DNA of 64,000 nt from Silene latifolia (taxonomy: Eukaryota > Streptophyta > Magnoliopsida > Caryophyllales > Caryophyllaceae), in the NCBI RefSeq assembly GCF_048544455.1, contig NC_133536.1, positions 194,125,325 through 194,189,324 of the forward strand, given 5' to 3'. A model generated the notes under the pieces. It was not told the origin of the DNA. It did no database searches and worked only from the letters and a program-made list of their open reading frames with translations. The position numbers and the translations under genes were made by a program. Numbering within the stretch: position 1 is the stretch's first letter; every line of letters starts with the position of its first letter. Positions 33,364-44,115 of the stretch are shown here, one piece after another.

Positions 33364-34305
33364 ACTGTAGAGTTCTTTTGTATGGATAACCAGAAAAGAA
33401 AGTTACTTTGTTGATATGTGTAGTACTTTCAATCCCTTTAAGCACTAGTAAGATTTTAAGCCTAACAATGGACCTCTTCAAAGCGGTATCCCACCCGAAT
33501 AACGTCTTCGGTTCAGTGGAGTATAACACATTGGGTGCTACTGGCAATCCAAGTAGAAACAAAAACAGTGTACTGGATTGACTCTCGCGAAGGCAAACCC
33601 TCTGACAGTTGTGTAAGGATGATAACTGAGTAAGTTTACAACCTTCAATAATGTCATTTGTTATTATATGACTTGAGTCATATATATGCAAATAATAATG
33701 GCATGTTTATGTCCACTTTGGAAATATGAAAGCAACAATGTTCCCAATTTTATCACGCCATTTGTAAGTGTATTCTTAATAATTACTCGTATCATTTCAT
33801 TAATGTTTATGCGAGTGGTTGATTATCTAATTCAACTGATTTGTGTGTGATTTATATAATAGTCCTCTAAAGCACCAGACGACAAATAATGCGCCTTTTA
33901 CGTTTGTCAGTCCATGTGGGAGGTTATCAACGGAAAACTTTTTACCATTCCGATACAGGTTAGTGTGATTTAAAAATTATTTCTGACGTAAATTGAGTTC
34001 AATTCTGTATACTTCCATGTATTATATCTATTTTGATTATGTATATTTTGAATTTTAGTTTCCACTAATAATCAACAAAGCCCCAGAATATTCGCCAGAG
34101 GACATAAACCAGTTGAGAAATATGTGGGCAAGTTATGTTGTTTCATTAGCGGAGTCTCAATAGTTTGCTCATGTTTTATGTACGTGTTTGTATATAGAGC
34201 CTTTGTGTTTTGGCTTTTGATCATCCTGTTTGTACTGTTTTGAAACTGGGTTTAATTGATCACGAGGTGTAATATTTTGATGCAAGATTGAATTTTTGCA
34301 GTGCA

Positions 34306-34409
34306 CAGCTGTTGGAATGCTATTTTCAGCAGCAGCTAAAAAATAACATTCCATCAGCTGCTACAAACGCTGCTGAAAAAATAGCATTTCAGCAGCTGCT
34401 ACTACAAGC
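34306..34409. repeat. Imperfect foldback in the CACTA 3' region
   Basis: About 100 bp: aatgctattttcagcagc near 34316 faces gctgctgaaaaaatagcatt near 34369, with cagctgctac repeats around it. It lies downstream of the TNPA/Ulp1 stop, before the right subterminal array. It may be a small MITE or a transcript 3'-end structure. No target duplication was recognised. Confidence 0.45.
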
Positions 34410-34429
34410 TAAAATCATTTAAAAAAAAA

Positions 34430-35077
34430 ACGATAACGGTTAAAACAACCCGTTGCAAACAATTATTTGACAACGGTTTTTTTTAGATAAATAACCGTTG
34501 ACATCTTTTCCCTCCCATTCAAATAGCCAAAAATATAAGATAACGAATGATAACCGTTGTCGAGTTCAAAACTTTTACAACGGTTTATTTAAGAAGAACT
34601 GTTGTCAAAGTTTCATCAATAAAAATAGATAACGGTTACATACCGTTGTCAATTGATAAATATAACAACAGTTTTGCACGCAGTAAAACCGTTGTTAAAT
34701 TTTGCCATTTAATTAAATAAGATAACAAAATGAACCGTTATGTTCATATATAATATTTAACAACGGTTTTGGAACCACTAAACCTTTATCAATAGTAAAC
34801 TAGGACAACGGGTTTGAAACCGTTATTAAGATTTAATAACGGTTTCTTAAAAGTATACCCGTTGCCATAAACATATTTAACAACAGTTTTATAACGGTTC
34901 TTGAGTTGTGATAACGATATTATAGATCCGTTATTGATGTTATATAACGGTCGCGTATTTGTATACAACCGTGGTATATATTTAGAAAACAGTCGTTGCA
35001 ATAACGGTTCCGTGTTTTTATTTAATAACGGTAATTGGATTATCTGACCGTTATTGAAGGTCTTATTTGTTGTAGTG
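34430..35077. repeat. Right subterminal CGGTT/AACCG motif array and CACTA terminus
   Basis: Some thirty copies of aacggtt/aaccgtt-like motifs in both orientations, denser than the left array, ending in TTGTTGTAGTG. These are the probable binding sites of the TNPA-type product. ORFs read through the array are not genes. Confidence 0.75.
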
Positions 35078-35205
35078 CTAGCAACAACAACAACAAACTT
35101 TGGTAAACTCACGTTTTCAGAAATCAAAGTTCAGTTGTAACTTTCAAAAATCACCACTAAATAACCGTTAAATTTCTTTTTGAGATTTTACGCTTTCTAG
35201 AAAAT
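35078..35205. other. Host sequence between CACTA and third Athila-type element
   Basis: The first ~20 bp (ctagcaacaacaacaac) continue the TGTAACAC-type LTR and match 45396-45417. After that it no longer matches the right copy. It ends with aaaat, the target duplication of the next element, and continues at 43041. Confidence 0.6.
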
Positions 35206-35664
35206 TGATAGGCTATCGCACACCTATGCAAAAATAAATACCCTACGCGCAAATTAATTTAGTACGTAGGGATCAAATCCATAGAGAGACACGAGTTGTA
35301 AATTAGTTGTTATCGGGTGAATTTTATCAAGGCCGGTTATCGTATGATTGGTTGGTTGGATAATGGAGGAAAACAATAATGATAAAGAAATAGTCTAGGG
35401 AGGTCGGGTCACACATGTAAATTATATAAATGATTAAATTAAACACAGGAGTTGATGAATCGTTAATGGTTTAGGCTTAGAGACACCCACCTCTCGATAT
35501 TAGTGTCAACCATAGACCGGGTCTTAGAAAAACTCTCGTTTATGACTAGGTCGTCCTACTACACATGCTTAGTCTAATCCGATTCCGTGCCTCTCGACTT
35601 ATAGAACAAATTAACAAACTTAATCAATCAATAAGGCCTTTAAACAAAGATTAAACATGGTAGG
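35206..35664 (-). repeat. Truncated 3' LTR of third element
   Basis: Matches 41645 to about 42100 of the right LTR, then switches near 35662 to internal sequence matching about 28316 of the second element (gtaggcaattt). A deletion removed the U3 promoter half and the polypurine tract. Confidence 0.8.
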
Positions 35665-37022
35665 CAATTGTGTATATGTAGCTAGGGTTCAAATTTGTGA
35701 AGGGGTTCAAAGAGGCAAATTTAATCATGTGAATGGCTCCAAAATAACAACATATGATTGCATGCTTATAAAGAGATGAAATGAAGACCATACTTATGCG
35801 TTTTGATGAAACATACATCATAAGGAGACACCTACACTCACCTAAGAGAGACCGGATATGGATGCGTCGGTCTAAGGAGGTTCTACCTTACCAATTTTGT
35901 AGCTCGCCAATAGTCAAGATCAAGCCTATTCGGTTCATTTTCCATCTCCCACCTACTATGTCAAGACATCTCCATGTAGCAATTATCCCATCATAAAAGA
36001 GTAAATCATTAGCTATAAGTTATCATTAGGATAAGCAAGAGGGAAAGTAGGCCAAAAGCAAGCAAAAACACACAAATTTCTCTCAAAATTTTCAAATTTC
36101 TACATGCAAACTACACTACAATGCAAATGCAATCTCCCCTCAAGCTAAACACAACATTGTCCTCAATGTGCCAACATGTAAATCACCCAACTAAACCATA
36201 AGAATGGCTCAAAGCACATAAAAAAGAAGGACAAAAGGTCATATTTAATGGGTTGCGAGAAAATAAACTAAAATGCAAAGTAAAGAACACTTACTAGACT
36301 AGCTAGCCTCCCCCAAGCTAAAACGTATACGGGGGACTCTTCCATTCATCAATAATTTAAGAAAAGGGCCAAAAATTGAAAGTTTGATGAAAGAATAATG
36401 TTTGCAAGTGATTTGGCAATTTTTTCTCTTTCTTTAAAAATTTTATTTTATTTTTTTTCGGAAAAAGTTGCGTCCGCGATCAGGGCCGCCAACCCCGATC
36501 GGGGTTGACCAAGTTTACTCCGCTTTTGACTTTTCTCCGTAATTCTTAATTCCGTCCCGTTTTTGAAAGGTACGACCCCGAACGGGGTTTCGTGCATGGG
36601 GAAGCGCGCATAACCTCATCGAGACTCCTTTTCTTCATTGTTCACCTACAAACCACAAAAATAAACACCGTAAAGTCTAGTAATTTTATTTCTATTTCTA
36701 CGAAAAACATTAAATTGTGGAAGTTTAAAAACAAAAGCAAATAAAAGCTTGGGTTGCCTCCCAAGAAGCACAAATTTTAAGTCTTGCTAGACTCCTATTT
36801 TTAGAACGTTGCGGCCTTCATCGTCCTTAAAAAATAAGTCAAAGCCCTTAGAAGCCGATCATATACCTGTGCATGGGCAATACAAAAGCATATATAAGCA
36901 AGTGATAAGATATAAGCATGAAAGATCAAAGGCAATAAATGATTAATCTTATCAAATTGCCCATGAGAGATTTCAAATAGAACCACCGTACTCCACTCAT
37001 CAACAAGAGAAGGAGCATCATG
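35665..37022 (-). other. Internal non-coding region of third element
   Basis: Resembles the 3' internal region of the second element. It contains a gatcaggg/ccccgatcgggg pair (36477-36506), ccccgaacgggg (about 36576-36587) and the cttggg stem-loop (36748-36765). The end of a broken ORF (36801-37022) belongs to the feature 36801-41246. Bases 37010-37022 (aaggagcatcatg) are the LINE target duplication. Confidence 0.65.
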
Positions 37023-40000
37023 TTTTAATTCTTTTACTCCTGCCAGGGTTATTACTAAAATGACCAGGCAAGGGGGCATTAGTGGTAGTGGGGGGGAGAA
37101 CTTTCATGGAGGTGGTGGAACAGTCAGTTCACTATACTAAAGTCCTTGGAGGGGGAATGGAAGGAGACCCTACTAACATTGAAAATGGGTAGCATAGGGT
37201 TCTGGAATGTACGGGGTATGAATAGTATGAATAAGCAGGCTGAAATAAAGAGGTTTATGCATACAAATAATCTAGGGTTATGTGGTCTTTTAGAAACTAG
37301 GGTTCGATCTGGTTCTATAAATAAAGTTCATCAAGGTATTGGTTCTCAGTGGGAGGTAGTTCATAATAATAATGTGCATGAGGGAGGTAGAATCTGGCTT
37401 GTTTGGGATTCTGCTATCTTCAGTGTAGACATTTTAGGTTGTGAAGCTCAGGTGATACACTCTAAAATTATATCTCTGTAGAATGGGCATGTCTGGTGGT
37501 TATCTGTTGTCTATGGGTTCAATAGGGTACCTGATAGGGTGCCTTTATGGGGGTCCCTGGCTGCAATGCACACTGCTGTTAGTGGGCCTTGGATTGTAAT
37601 GGGTGACTTCAATAATGTTTTGGCCATGAATGAAAGGTTGGGGTCTGAAGTTACAAATTATGAGATAAGAGATTTTCAACAATGTGTGGCTGAATGTGGA
37701 CTGGTGGATGTTCCTGCACAAGGGGCCTTCTTTACTTGGAATAACAAGCATGAGCCAAGTGATATGGTGTTTAGTAGAATTGATAGGGTGTTGAGCAATG
37801 ATGAGTTGATTCAACAATTCCCTGATGTCACTATTATGTTTCATCCTGAAGGGCTGTTTGATCATTGCCCTTGCACTATCTCTTTGACTGCTAGTGGTAT
37901 TAGAAGGAATGGGTCTTTCAAATATTTTAACATGTGTGGGAAGGATCCAGATTTGTTACAAACTGTACAGGAAGTCTGGGATACTAATGTTGAGGGTTAC
38001 AAGATATTTCAGCTGGTAAAGAAGTTAAAAATGCTTAAGATACCTTTGAGAAGGCTAAATGGGAGTGCATTTGACAACATTGAGACTTCCACCCAGGTGG
38101 CCCAACTGCATATGTACTCTATGCAAAAGAATCTTCAAGAGGATCCCTTGAATCTGGATGTTCAGGCTGAGGAGCATGCAGCTTGTGCTAGCTTCCACTT
38201 ATTGCAAGAGGCTAGGAGAAGCTTCCTTAATCAGAAAGCTAAGGCTCAGTGGATGGCTGAAGGGGATGATAACACTTCTTATTTCCACAGTATCATCAAG
38301 GCAAGAAGATTGCAGAATAGAATTCTCTCTATTCATGATTTGAATGGAAATCAGTACACCCAGAATGAGGATATTGAACTTGCCTTTGTCAACTATTATA
38401 AGCATTTGCTGGGGTCTAGTAAGAGAACTAAGGATGTCCACTTCCCTACTGTTCAGACAGGGAGGGTGATCTCTGAGGAACAAAGTATTGATCTGACCAG
38501 GGAGATTTCTGGTCAGGAGGTCCTTGCTGCCTTAAAAGTTATTCCTGCTAACAAGGCGCCTGGGCCTGATGGGTATACTTCCCAATTTTATAAGGATGCC
38601 ATGGCTATTGTGGGTACTGATGTGGTTGATGCAGTTTTGGAGTTCTTAAATCTGGAAAAATGTTGAAGCAGATTAATGCAACCACTCTTACCCTGATACC
38701 TAAGAAAGTCAGGCCTGAGTCTGTTGCTGATTTTAGACCCATTGCCTGCTGCAATGTGGTCTATAAGGTTATCTCCAAGGTGATTTGTAATAGATTAGCT
38801 CTTGTCCTACCCACTATTATTTCTTAAACTCAAAGTGCATTCATCAAGGGGAGGGATATTGTGGGTAATATCTTAATTTGCCATGATCTTGTGAGGCTCT
38901 ATAAGAGGAAAACTTGTTCTCCTAGGTGTATCATGAAGGTAGATCTGAAGAAAGCTTATGATTCTGTGGAGTGGAGGTTTATTGAGCAAATGCTTCATGC
39001 TTTGAAGTTCCCTGATATGATGATAAAATGGATTATGGAGTGTGTGACTACACCTTGGTTCACCATTTCTCTCAATGGGTCTAGTTTTGGGTATTTCCAG
39101 GGGAAGAGGGAGCTAAGACAAGGAGATCCTTTGTCTCCCCTTCTCTTTACCATTGGAACGGAGTATCTTAGTAGGGTGCTTAATGAGGTTACCAGTAAAT
39201 TGGAGTTTAATTATCATCCTCTTTGTAGGGCTTTGAGACTAACCCATTTGTGTTTTGCTGATGATTTATTGATGTTCTGTAGAGGGGACAGAGGCTCTAT
39301 CTCTATTATTCTTAGATTCTTTGCCACGTTCTCTGCAGCATCTGGGCTTGTTATGAATACTGACAAGTATGAGATATATTTTAATGGTATGGCTCAAGGG
39401 GAGGTGGATTACATTTTGCAGCTGTCTTGTTTTAGAGTTGGAGTGTTCCCATTTCGTTATCTGGGTATTCCCATCTCTTACAAGAGAATAGCAGTAGGTG
39501 ACTGCACTAGGCTGGTGGAGAGAGTGGTCAGCAGAATCAGAGGATGGGGGCAAAAAAGCTTAGTTATGCAGGAAGGCTTGTGCTCATTAGAGCTGTTCTG
39601 ACTCAGCTGCATACATTCTGGACTAGAGTTTTCATCATCCCTCTCACTGTTATCAATAGGATTGAAGGGGTTTGCAGAAATTACCTATGGTCAGGCTCTG
39701 ACCAGTACTTGAAAACTCATGCAGTATCTTGGAAGCAGATTTGTAATGAGAACAAATATGGTGGACTGGACATTATAAATGCAAGAATTTGGAATCAGGC
39801 TGTGATAGGTAAGTATACATGGTGGTTGGCAGCCAAAGCTGATCCTATGTGGATTAAATGGGTTGATCATGTTTATATGAAGAGGAAGACTTGGCAAGAG
39901 TACACCCCATCTGCTAACACTAGCTGGACTTGGCGCAAGATCTGTCAGATAACAGATGTTATGAAACCAGGATGCATCAGTGGGAAATGGATAGACAATA

Positions 40001-40668
40001 ATGGTACTTACTTTGTCTCTAGTGGGTATCAATAGTTGTGTGGTCAGCAAAACAAGGCTAATTGGTATCCATTGATATGGAATCAAACTAGCATTCCTAA
40101 ACATTCTTTCATTGGTTGGCTGGCTGTGCAAGAAAGGCTCCTGACCAGGGATAGGCTGTTACGGTTTGGTGTTATCACTGATAGTGCTTGCCTATTCTGT
40201 CAGTCCCATTTAGAGACTCATCAGCATCTGATGTATGAATGTAAGTTCAGTCAACTTTGTTGGGACCTCATTCGTGGTTGGCTTGAGATAGACTTCCCTA
40301 CACCTGGCCTCGTTGCTTGGTGTCTTAAGTGGAGATGTAAATCTCTAATGAAGAAGCAGATTGTGTTCACGGTTATTGTGGCGGCCTGGTATCATCTATG
40401 GCATGCTAGAAATGTGTGCAGGCTAGAAGCGTTACTGATATCACCCTCAGTTTTCCTTAAGCATGTTAAACAGGATGTTGGCAGAAGATGTAAAGATAGA
40501 GCGTGGTCATTGAAGGCTCACAAGCTACCATGGGAACCTACTTATGACTAGTTTTTTTTCTGAATTAGTTTGAAGTCTATGACTTGTAAAATCTAGTTTG
40601 GTGTGGCAATTTGTAACGAATTATCATATTTAAGATTTATAATATATTCACATTCCACCAAAAAAAAA
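37023..40668 (+). mobile_element. LINE (L1-type non-LTR retrotransposon), 5'-truncated
   Basis: Ends in a short poly(A) (40660-40668) and is flanked by a 13-bp duplication, aaggagcatcatg (37010-37022) and aaggagcgtcatg (40667-40679), one mismatch. It contains endonuclease, reverse transcriptase and zf-RVT domains but no ORF1 (gag-like), so the 5' end is missing. Inserted opposite to the Athila-type host element. Confidence 0.92.
37146..40551 (+). pseudogene. LINE ORF2: endonuclease and reverse transcriptase, broken
   Basis: The APE-type endonuclease spans 37185-37900 (WNVRGMN, LLETRV, VYGFN, MGDFNNVL, RIDRVLSN, and FDHCPC where SDH is usual). RT follows at 38530-39560 ([45 protein letters not shown], the catalytic CFADDLLMF, and YLGIPIS). 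After a C-terminal domain comes zf-RVT (39985-40420; WKQICNENKYGG, FIGWLAVQERLLTRDRL, CLFCQSHLETHQHLMYEC). Breaks: TAG 37479, a frameshift near 38655, TAA near 38824, a frameshift near 39550 and TAG 40033-40035; the end is TAG 40549-40551. The endonuclease nicks target DNA and RT copies the RNA at the nick; this copy is inactive. The 3' UTR is 40552-40659. Confidence 0.9.
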
Positions 40669-41620
40669 GGAGCGTCATGCTTAAGACCATAAAAATAACC
40701 GTTAGTGCATAAATTATAATCATAATCGGTCTCAAATTGGTGGTATGAAAACTCTAAGTGGTAGGACTCATCACAAATTGGGGGTTTATCCCACTTATCC
40801 TTTAAATGAAAATCGCTAAGTCCTCCATCAACCTCAAAAGAGTCAACTACATCCACCACGAAAGGATTCTCAAAGGAGTCTAAGGTCTCGGGTAAAACCT
40901 CATCCTTTTCATTATATTCTGTCCCAACATCATCCATGATGAGTGTCTCATCTACTACAAGGTCATTTTCTTCAACACCAGTCTCTAAATTTTCCATTGG
41001 GGTGACATCAAGGGGAATTTTAAAAGAAAGAGTCGGACCATCATCATCATCATCCAATAATTCAAAATCATTAGATTGAAAAGACTCACATTAGGGAGGT
41101 AGAAAAGCAAAATGAGAGAAGATAGGCTCACGTCGTCTCGGTTTCTCTTGAGAATTTTTTTCCAAACGAGCCTGTAACACTTTAAGCTCCTCTTCGATGC
41201 GCCAATAATGGAATTGGCGTGCTAATTCCCAACATTCGGAAGCCATGAAATTTAAGAAATTCTAAAGTTCCGGCCCAATCATGTAGTAGAGACTCCCATT
41301 ACTCAACTTTAGAGTCAATCCACGGGTCTCAGAATCCATGCCACCAAGCACGAAATGACCCAAGTAATCCCCATCAAGGACATGTGCAAGGGAGATGAGA
41401 CCATCGCAAAAGTAGTAGAATCGGTCAAGATAGTCAGGAAAAAGTCTCATCTTGGAGTTGTGGGACGAATTCGTAATTCATTATGAAAGGCCAAACTTTA
41501 TTACCTACAAAATAGGCACTAAAACTACAAAGAAACCGTGAGAAGATCCCAAGGAACAACTGTTCCTCGAGACAAAATAAAATAAGATAAAATTCAACAA
41601 CTAATAACAAACAAAACCGT

Positions 41621-41639
41621 CTCCCCAACAACGGCGCCA
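41621..41639 (-). promoter_or_regulatory. Primer-binding site, tRNA-Asp (diverged)
   Basis: Minus-strand TGGCGCCGTTGTTGGGGAG, 5 nt from the LTR at 41645, with one mismatch to the tRNA-Asp complement. Confidence 0.82.
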
Positions 41640-41644
41640 AAATT

Positions 41645-43035
41645 TGATAGGCTATCGCACACCTTTGCAAAAATAAATACCCTAGATACAAATTAATGTA
41701 GTACGTAGGGGTCGAGACAACAGAGAGACGGGAGTTGTAAATTAGTTGTTATGGGGTGAATTTTATCAAGGCCGGTTATCGTATGATTGGTTGGTTGGAT
41801 AATGGAGGAAAACAATAATGATAAAGAAATAGTCTAGGGAGGTCGGGTCACACATGCAAATTATGTAAATGCTTAAAATAAACATAGGAGATGATGAATC
41901 GTTAATGGTTTAGTCTTAGAGACACCCACCTCTCGATATTAGTGTCAACCATAGACCGGGTCTTAGAAAAACTCTCGTTTATGACTAGGTCGTTCTACTA
42001 CACATGCTTAGTCTAATCCGATTCCGTGCCTCTCGACTTATTGAACGAATTAACAAACATAATCAATTAATAAGGCTTTAAACAAATATTAAACGTGGTG
42101 GTGCAAACATGTGATAGAAATAATTAGACAATATTATAACATCCTAGGTTATCACGTTACAAATACTTTTTATGCATGGCTCCCTTCATTCCCTAGACAA
42201 GGTAGAGTACTCTAACATAATGTAAATGTAGACTAAACTAATGACAATTGAAATGATAAACATAATGAAAATAGGAATAGAATTACCTTGAAATGGAAAT
42301 GGAAATGGAAATGGAATTGAAGAACAATGCAATTATAAATAACTTGAATATAACTTGAAATAGAAATTGTAATATAAATTGAAATGCTTAAAGGAAATAG
42401 TTTATAGTAAATCTAATCTAAACTAAACTAAGAACTAAACTAAAAACAAGAAAGTAGTGTAGAAAATACTAAGAAAAATGGTGTGTAAAAGTGTGTAGAA
42501 GATGTGTGTTGATCAACACCCTTTATATAAGAACAAAGGAGTAAAATTTGCAAAGGAATCCAAAATGGCATCCTAAGCACACTCTTAATTTTCCTTCAAT
42601 TCTTGAGTAATTGCCAAGGGGATCCAATGTGAGCCATTAATCCCATTTTTAAGCCTCCGGTTAAATGTGATATTTAGCTTCTTAAGACCTTCCAAAGAGC
42701 ATCCTAAGTTGAGCATCTTATGTATAATTTTGTGGACTTGTAATGTGGGCTTCATTTTGTGATTTAATTAGCATTCTACATTTCACATTTCTTCATGCTT
42801 GGCCTTGTAATTTCTTCCATGCTCCATTTAGCTTTCATACTTAGCCAAATATTCTAGTGCTTGCAAATGTGATAGGAAAAAGCCTCCAAATGCTTAGATT
42901 CCTACAAAGTGTAACAAATACAAACAATACACCTAGAATACAAGATTAGCTCACAAATATAGTAATTAAAGTATGATATGCAATCAAAACCGAGCTAAAA
43001 TGAGGGGTAAAAGTAAATATCAAATGAACACATCA
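41645..43035 (-). repeat. 5' LTR of third element
   Basis: 1391 bp. Its first ~500 bp resemble the LTR of the second element (gacacccacctctcg, tcgtcctactacacatgc); the rest differs. A minus-strand TATA (cttatataaagg, about 42520-42533) is present, with no CCCCGATCGGGG palindromes upstream. Four tandem ggaaat units lie near 42294-42316. Confidence 0.85.
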
Positions 43036-43040
43036 AAAAT

Positions 43041-43830
43041 ATAAGGAGTTTTAGAAATATGAGAAAAAGAATCGAATTCAAATCTCAAACAACCATTTTA
43101 TAAGGATTTTTTACAACCGAGTTGGTCCAAACAGAAACCGATCAACAATTTGTCAAAAACTTGGGTCAACTTGTAAAAATCACTATTAAATGTCAAAATA
43201 CTATCTTGCAACGTGACTTATCAATTTGAAAACATATATGAATCTTTTAAACATTGGAGTTAGAATAAGGCAAAAGTCTGAAGTACATATTAAATGAGAA
43301 ATTTTACAAAATTGTTTGTCGAAAACAAAACTGTACAGGAACATTCTAACCACTGTCTACTAAAATATTTATTTCTCCCAAACTGTAAAACTTTTAAATA
43401 TGAGACCAACAACATTGAAAATCTAACTCACTGGGTTATCACTCAGCTCATCAAACATTTTTGACCTTAGACGATAAACATAGGTCATACGGCAACTAAA
43501 TCAAATAGGGGTAAAAGCTGACAAATAAGGTTCAGCTTCTACATTCCTTTTTACTAGGTCATAAACCCTTATTAACACCCTCCTTTACTTATATTAACAT
43601 AAGTTGATCATCATACTTCACACACGACTAGCATATACTCTAAAGCATCCCTATCACAAGTTTAATCATTTCATAATATTGTAAATAGCATGGTTTCGGG
43701 ATTCACATAACCGTATATCGCTAGACATGATACTACTATAACATCCAACCACATAATCAATATCAATTCACAATTACTTTCATGCTTATGATAAAAGCAA
43801 TTCAACATCAAATCCTCATTTCATCCATTC
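43041..43830. other. AT-rich sequence of the TGTAACAC-type element, not coding
   Basis: Continues 35205 after removal of the third element. No credible ORF and no recognised similarity to the right LTR copy. It ends tttcatcca just before a polypurine-tract-like segment, so it may be the end of a diverged or recombinant left LTR; this is unresolved. Confidence 0.4.
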
Positions 43831-44115
43831 CACTCTCCTTAAAATTAAGGTTACGTCCACGTAACCACGGTCATCAATAAAAGACAAAATTCATCTTAAA
43901 GCAAACAATATTCATTTTAAATTACTCCACTCTTCAATATTTCTCAAGGTAACCGGTTCAAAACTGGAAGGGTCGGGGTTCGGAGTAAGGGTACCTTCCC
44001 TAAGCCAAAAGGGCTCCTACCAGTTTCTACCAGGGTTCATTTTATTAGACACCTCCTAAATTCATTATTAAATTCATTGGTTAGGCCTGAGGATTGTTTT
44101 GCTCTGATACCACAT
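43831..44115 (-). other. Internal region of TGTAACAC-type element: PPT, hairpin, Met-tRNA primer site
   Basis: Begins ttccactctccttaaaatt (minus: a purine tract), then a stem-loop at 43849-43866 (GGTTACG/CGTAACC, 4-nt loop). The initiator-Met primer site is on the minus strand at 44101-44112 (TGGTATCAGAGC), 3 nt from the right LTR. At 285 bp with no gene, this looks like a TRIM/LARD-style element. Confidence 0.65.

Larger units (their letters stand above)
25762..33528 (-). repeat. Cassandra-like solo LTR (interrupted by an Athila element)
   Basis: Two halves, 25762-25949 and 33369-33528, join into a 348-bp LTR (TGTAACACCCC...TATAACA) with a perfect duplication cattg (25757-25761, 33529-33533). 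On the minus strand it contains a long 5S-rRNA-like stretch, the hallmark of Cassandra TRIM elements. No second LTR is present, so it is a solo LTR. It interrupts the Ulp1 His-Trp codons of the CACTA gene: removing it restores continuity of AGGAAG-CATTGG. Confidence 0.85.
22495..34163 (+). pseudogene. TNPA/Ulp1-type gene of the CACTA element, broken and interrupted
   Basis: About twelve exon-like blocks bounded by AG/GT signals: 22495-22791, 22894-23105, 23191-23283, 23404-23481, 23589-23773, 23850-23996, about 24150-24452, 24549-25368 (holding the MITE), 25471-25644, 25730-25761 joined to 33534-33631, 33863-33957 and 34059-34163. The fifth has EHPGHVRGVLTHVG, typical of plant En/Spm proteins; the sixth is an acidic coiled coil; the seventh reads EALNSYVQWPDNLINVV. 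The last four form a C48 (Ulp1) peptidase with KHW (His), YWIDS (Asp) and CAFYVC (Cys), ending with INQLRNMWASYV. In-frame stops at 22615, about 22966, 25607 and beside the Cys show decay. Such proteins bind subterminal repeats and remove SUMO-like modifiers; the fusion is inferred from collinearity. Confidence 0.7.
16586..35077. mobile_element. CACTA (En/Spm) DNA transposon, 18.5 kb
   Basis: Begins CACTACGCCAATCAATAAGG and ends ...CTTATTTGTTGTAGTG, which reverse-complements to CACTACAACAAATAAG, so the termini match in the CACTAC-AA--AATAAG pattern. The 3-bp duplication cta flanks it (16583-16585, 35078-35080), and the sister LTR at 45396-45398 keeps the uninterrupted site. Both ends carry arrays of the CGGTT/AACCG motif. 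It contains a small unknown gene, a TNP2-like transposase gene, a TNPA/Ulp1-type gene and three later insertions. Removing 25762-33533 and the MITE leaves a CACTA body of about 10 kb. All three genes are broken. Confidence 0.95.
36801..41246 (-). pseudogene. Unknown ORF of third element, split by a LINE
   Basis: The minus strand starts at ATG 41244-41246 (MASECWELARQFHYWRIEEE). It has an in-frame stop at 41091, then continues in the same frame with an acidic run (DDDDDG) and ESYHLEFSYHQFETDYDY to YGLKHDAP at about 40672, where the LINE enters. On the other side the frame resumes near 37022 (APSLVDEWSTVV), passes a hydrophobic stretch (LPLIFHAYILSLAYICFCIA, possibly a membrane segment) and ends at 36801. 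Joined length is about 210 codons. I recognise no family. It occupies the place where gag should be, just after the primer site, so it may be a captured gene or an element-specific protein. Confidence 0.5.
35206..43035 (-). mobile_element. Third tRNA-Asp-primed (Athila-type) element, degenerate
   Basis: Starts tgataggctatcgc, ends gaacacatca, and is flanked by aaaat (35201-35205, 43036-43040). The right LTR (41645-43035) is complete; the left is cut after about 455 bp and fused directly to internal sequence. The tRNA-Asp primer site is at 41621-41639. Internal segments 35770-36320 and 36744-36780 match the second element (28440-29000, 29336-29360), so it is a relative, but gag and protease are absent and an unrelated ORF occupies the 5' internal position. 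A LINE has inserted at 37023. Confidence 0.88.

Noticed and set aside
34789-35127. 112-codon minus-strand ORF with NNG repeats
   Set aside because: A reading of the CGGTT subterminal array of the CACTA element.
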